The position numbers were made by a program, and so were the translations under genes. From contig NZ_LODL01000010.1 of NCBI RefSeq assembly GCF_001551835.1, positions 324,958 through 388,957 of the forward strand: a stretch of DNA of 64,000 nt, in the 5' to 3' direction. Position 1 is the stretch's first letter, and each line of letters begins with the position of its first letter. Below the pieces are notes generated by a model. It saw only the letters and a program-made list of their open reading frames with translations. It searched no databases and had not been told where the DNA came from. Below are positions 62,570 through 64,000 of the stretch, piece by piece. This DNA comes from Dechloromonas denitrificans (GTDB lineage Bacteria > Pseudomonadota > Gammaproteobacteria > Burkholderiales > Rhodocyclaceae).

Positions 62570-63079
62570 ATGCAGATTGTCAATGAACTGTCCGGCACTC
62601 TTCCGGTAAGCCGTGGGCGCTCGGCTGAGCAGCCGGGTGGCCAAAATTTTGCTGATGTCTTCAAAAAGGCTGCAACGGCTGCCGAGCAGGGGAAAGAGGG
62701 CAAGCTTGAAAAATCGGCCAGTCAGATTCAGCAGGAAAAGGACGAAGCCATTGAGGCGGCACGCAAGGCCGCGCTGGCCGAGTTGCACGATTACCTGAAA
62801 AAAAGCCCGGCCGAACATATCCGTGATGCCGTCTTGAAGGAGTTGGGTCTAAGCGAGGAGAGCCTTGCGGCCATGCCGCCGGAACAGCGGATGGCGTTGG
62901 AGGCGAAGATCAACGAGCGTATTCGCGAACAGCTGCTCGGCCGAAAACCGGAGTCCGGGCCTGAGGTTGCTTCTGCCCAACTGATTGGCCGGGATGCAAG
63001 CGAGAGCAGTGGTGCCGCTACCGATGCCCTCCGGGTGGCCCTGGCGGGGACGACTCAGGCAATGATTACGGCTGCCTGA
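62570..63079 (+). CDS. Protein of unknown function (169 aa) behind a sigma-54-like promoter
   Basis: A 169-residue hydrophilic protein with no signal peptide, Cys or membrane segment. A charged helix (about 48-80, Glu/Lys/Ala-rich) is followed by a conserved-looking segment (AVLKELGLSEESLAAMPPEQ, about 85-104), then a second helix and a low-complexity tail. AGGA precedes the ATG. It stands alone between epd and gapA and ends before a bidirectional terminator. I cannot name a family. Confidence 0.75.
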   Translation: MQIVNELSGTLPVSRGRSAEQPGGQNFADVFKKAATAAEQGKEGKLEKSASQIQQEKDEAIEAARKAALAELHDYLKKSPAEHIRDAVLKELGLSEESLAAMPPEQRMALEAKINERIREQLLGRKPESGPEVASAQLIGRDASESSGAATDALRVALAGTTQAMITAA

Positions 63080-63156
63080 TTGAGGTCAGAGTAACTGCTT
63101 GGTTCAGGGGGGCGTTTCGCTGGCCGCGCGTTTCCTGAGGACGGGCGGGGCGAAAA

Positions 63157-63181
63157 AAAAGGGGTCTTGCGACCCCTTTTT
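63157..63181. terminator. Bidirectional intrinsic terminator
   Basis: AAAAGGGGTC (63157-63166) pairs with GACCCCTTTT (63171-63180) around TTGC. It serves the unknown gene on the plus strand and gapA on the minus strand. Confidence 0.9.
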
Positions 63182-63194
63182 GTATTGCGGCGAG

Positions 63195-64000
63195 TTACTT
63201 GGCGGCCATCCAGGCGCGGGCGGCGTCGAGCATGCGGCAGGAGTAGCCCCACTCGTTGTCGTACCAGGCCAGCACCTTGACCAGCACCGAGCCGTCTTCG
63301 CCCTTGATGACGCGGGTCTGGGTGGCGTCGAAGGTGGAGGAAACGGTGGTGTGGTTGAAGTCGCTTGATACCAGCGGCTCGTTGTTGACGTCGAGGATGC
63401 CCTTCAGCGGACCGTTGGCGGCGGCGGTCATCAAGGCGTTGATTTCTTCCTTGGTGGTGGCGCGCTCGGCGGTGAAGGTCAGGTCGACCAGCGAGACGTT
63501 GATGGTCGGTACGCGCAGCGCGAAACCATCGACCTTGCCAACCAGTTGCGGCAGCACCAGGCCGACGGCCTTGGCGGCGCCGGTCTTGGTCGGGATGATG
63601 TTGGCGGCAGCGGCACGGGCGCGACGCAGGTCCTTGTGACGGACGTCGACGGTAACTTGATCGTTGGTGTAGGCGTGGATGGTGGTCATCAGGCCCTGCT
63701 TGATGCCGATGGCGTCGGACAGGATCTTGGCGACCGGGGCCAGGCAGTTGGTCGTGCAGGAAGCGTTGGAAACGACGGTCATGTCTGCCTTGACGTCGCC
63801 TTCATTGACGCCGACGACGATGGTGGTGTCGACGTCATCGCCACCCGGGGCGGAGATCAGCACGCGCTTGGCGCCTTGCTCAAGCAGCGCGGCAGCCTTG
63901 GCCTTGGTGGTATAGGCGCCGGTACATTCGAGCAGGACTTCAACGCCGTGGTCGGCCCAGTTGATGTCCTTCGGGTTCTTGGTCGAGTAGAAGGGGATCT
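63195..64000 (-). CDS. gapA: Glyceraldehyde-3-phosphate dehydrogenase, type I (partial)
   Basis: The gene runs off the right edge; only the C-terminal ~268 residues are present. The catalytic Cys is in [12 protein letters not shown], with TIHAYTNDQ and [13 protein letters not shown] as in glycolytic GAPDH. The frame is open from the edge. It is a separate transcript from epd-pgk-pyk-fba because the unknown gene and a terminator intervene. Confidence 0.93.
   Translation of the reverse strand, partial: IPFYSTKNPKDINWADHGVEVLLECTGAYTTKAKAAALLEQGAKRVLISAPGGDDVDTTIVVGVNEGDVKADMTVVSNASCTTNCLAPVAKILSDAIGIKQGLMTTIHAYTNDQVTVDVRHKDLRRARAAAANIIPTKTGAAKAVGLVLPQLVGKVDGFALRVPTINVSLVDLTFTAERATTKEEINALMTAAANGPLKGILDVNNEPLVSSDFNHTTVSSTFDATQTRVIKGEDGSVLVKVLAWYDNEWGYSCRMLDAARAWMAAK

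Overview
The window is chromosomal DNA of a GC-rich, Gram-negative bacterium, most likely a betaproteobacterium of the Rhodocyclales (Dechloromonas/Azonexus type). This rests on gene order and protein style: dusB-fis-purH-purD, lptD-surA-pdxA-rsmA, hemCDXY, epd-pgk-pyk-fba, DUF2189, DUF3422 and DUF4124 proteins, and an AlgZ/AlgR-like pair beside argH. The genus is an inference. Almost all of the window is tightly packed core genome. I saw no tRNA, rRNA, insertion sequence, prophage or CRISPR array.

Layout. Bases 1-633 are a lower-GC stretch with no convincing gene, followed by a 55-residue acidic, His/Pro-rich microprotein (634-801). From 1.0 to 6.7 kb on the minus strand lie an OsmC-YcaO fusion, an O-methyltransferase-like protein and OvoA (ovothiol synthesis). 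A small unknown protein and a Pal-like lipoprotein precede a complete sulfate importer (sbp-cysT-cysW-cysA, 7.9-11.7 kb). Then come hemA, a convergent GGDEF response regulator, prfA-prmC-grxD, an OsmC protein, and argH with a Ser/Thr kinase-cNMP fusion. A LytS/LytTR two-component pair with a membrane glutaredoxin-like protein follows, then a small unknown gene, pepN, a glutathione peroxidase and a TPMT-like methyltransferase. The haem genes hemC-hemD-hemX-hemY occupy 27-31 kb, with hemF convergent to them.

From 31.4 to 44.2 kb everything is on the minus strand: amgK-murU (cell-wall sugar recycling), pepP-ubiH-menA (quinones), a purine permease-apt-hpt salvage unit, dusB-fis, purH-purD and hemF. 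Divergent from amgK is lptD-surA-pdxA-rsmA (44.3-49.9 kb). Next, on the minus strand, are a DUF2892 protein, a Crp/Fnr regulator, xthA, a DUF4124-glutaredoxin-like protein, prlC, a DUF2189 protein, purC and a DUF3422 protein. The glycolytic block fba, pyk, pgk and epd follows, and the window ends inside gapA. A 169-residue unknown protein (62570-63079) lies between epd and gapA behind a possible sigma-54 promoter.

Themes. (1) Sulfur and thiol chemistry recurs: sulfate uptake, ovothiol, two OsmC proteins, YcaO, three glutaredoxin-like proteins and a peroxidase. (2) Haem and purine pathways are spread over several loci. (3) Both pyridoxal-phosphate genes epd and pdxA are present. (4) Outer-membrane assembly (lptD, surA) sits back to back with murein-sugar recycling. 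The observations I consider most worth following are the ovoA neighbourhood, the kinase-cNMP fusion beside argH, the Crp/Fnr-DUF2892 pair with a well-placed binding site, the sigma-54-like promoter before an unknown gene, and a repeated arrangement in which an intrinsic terminator ends only 17-19 nt before the next start codon.
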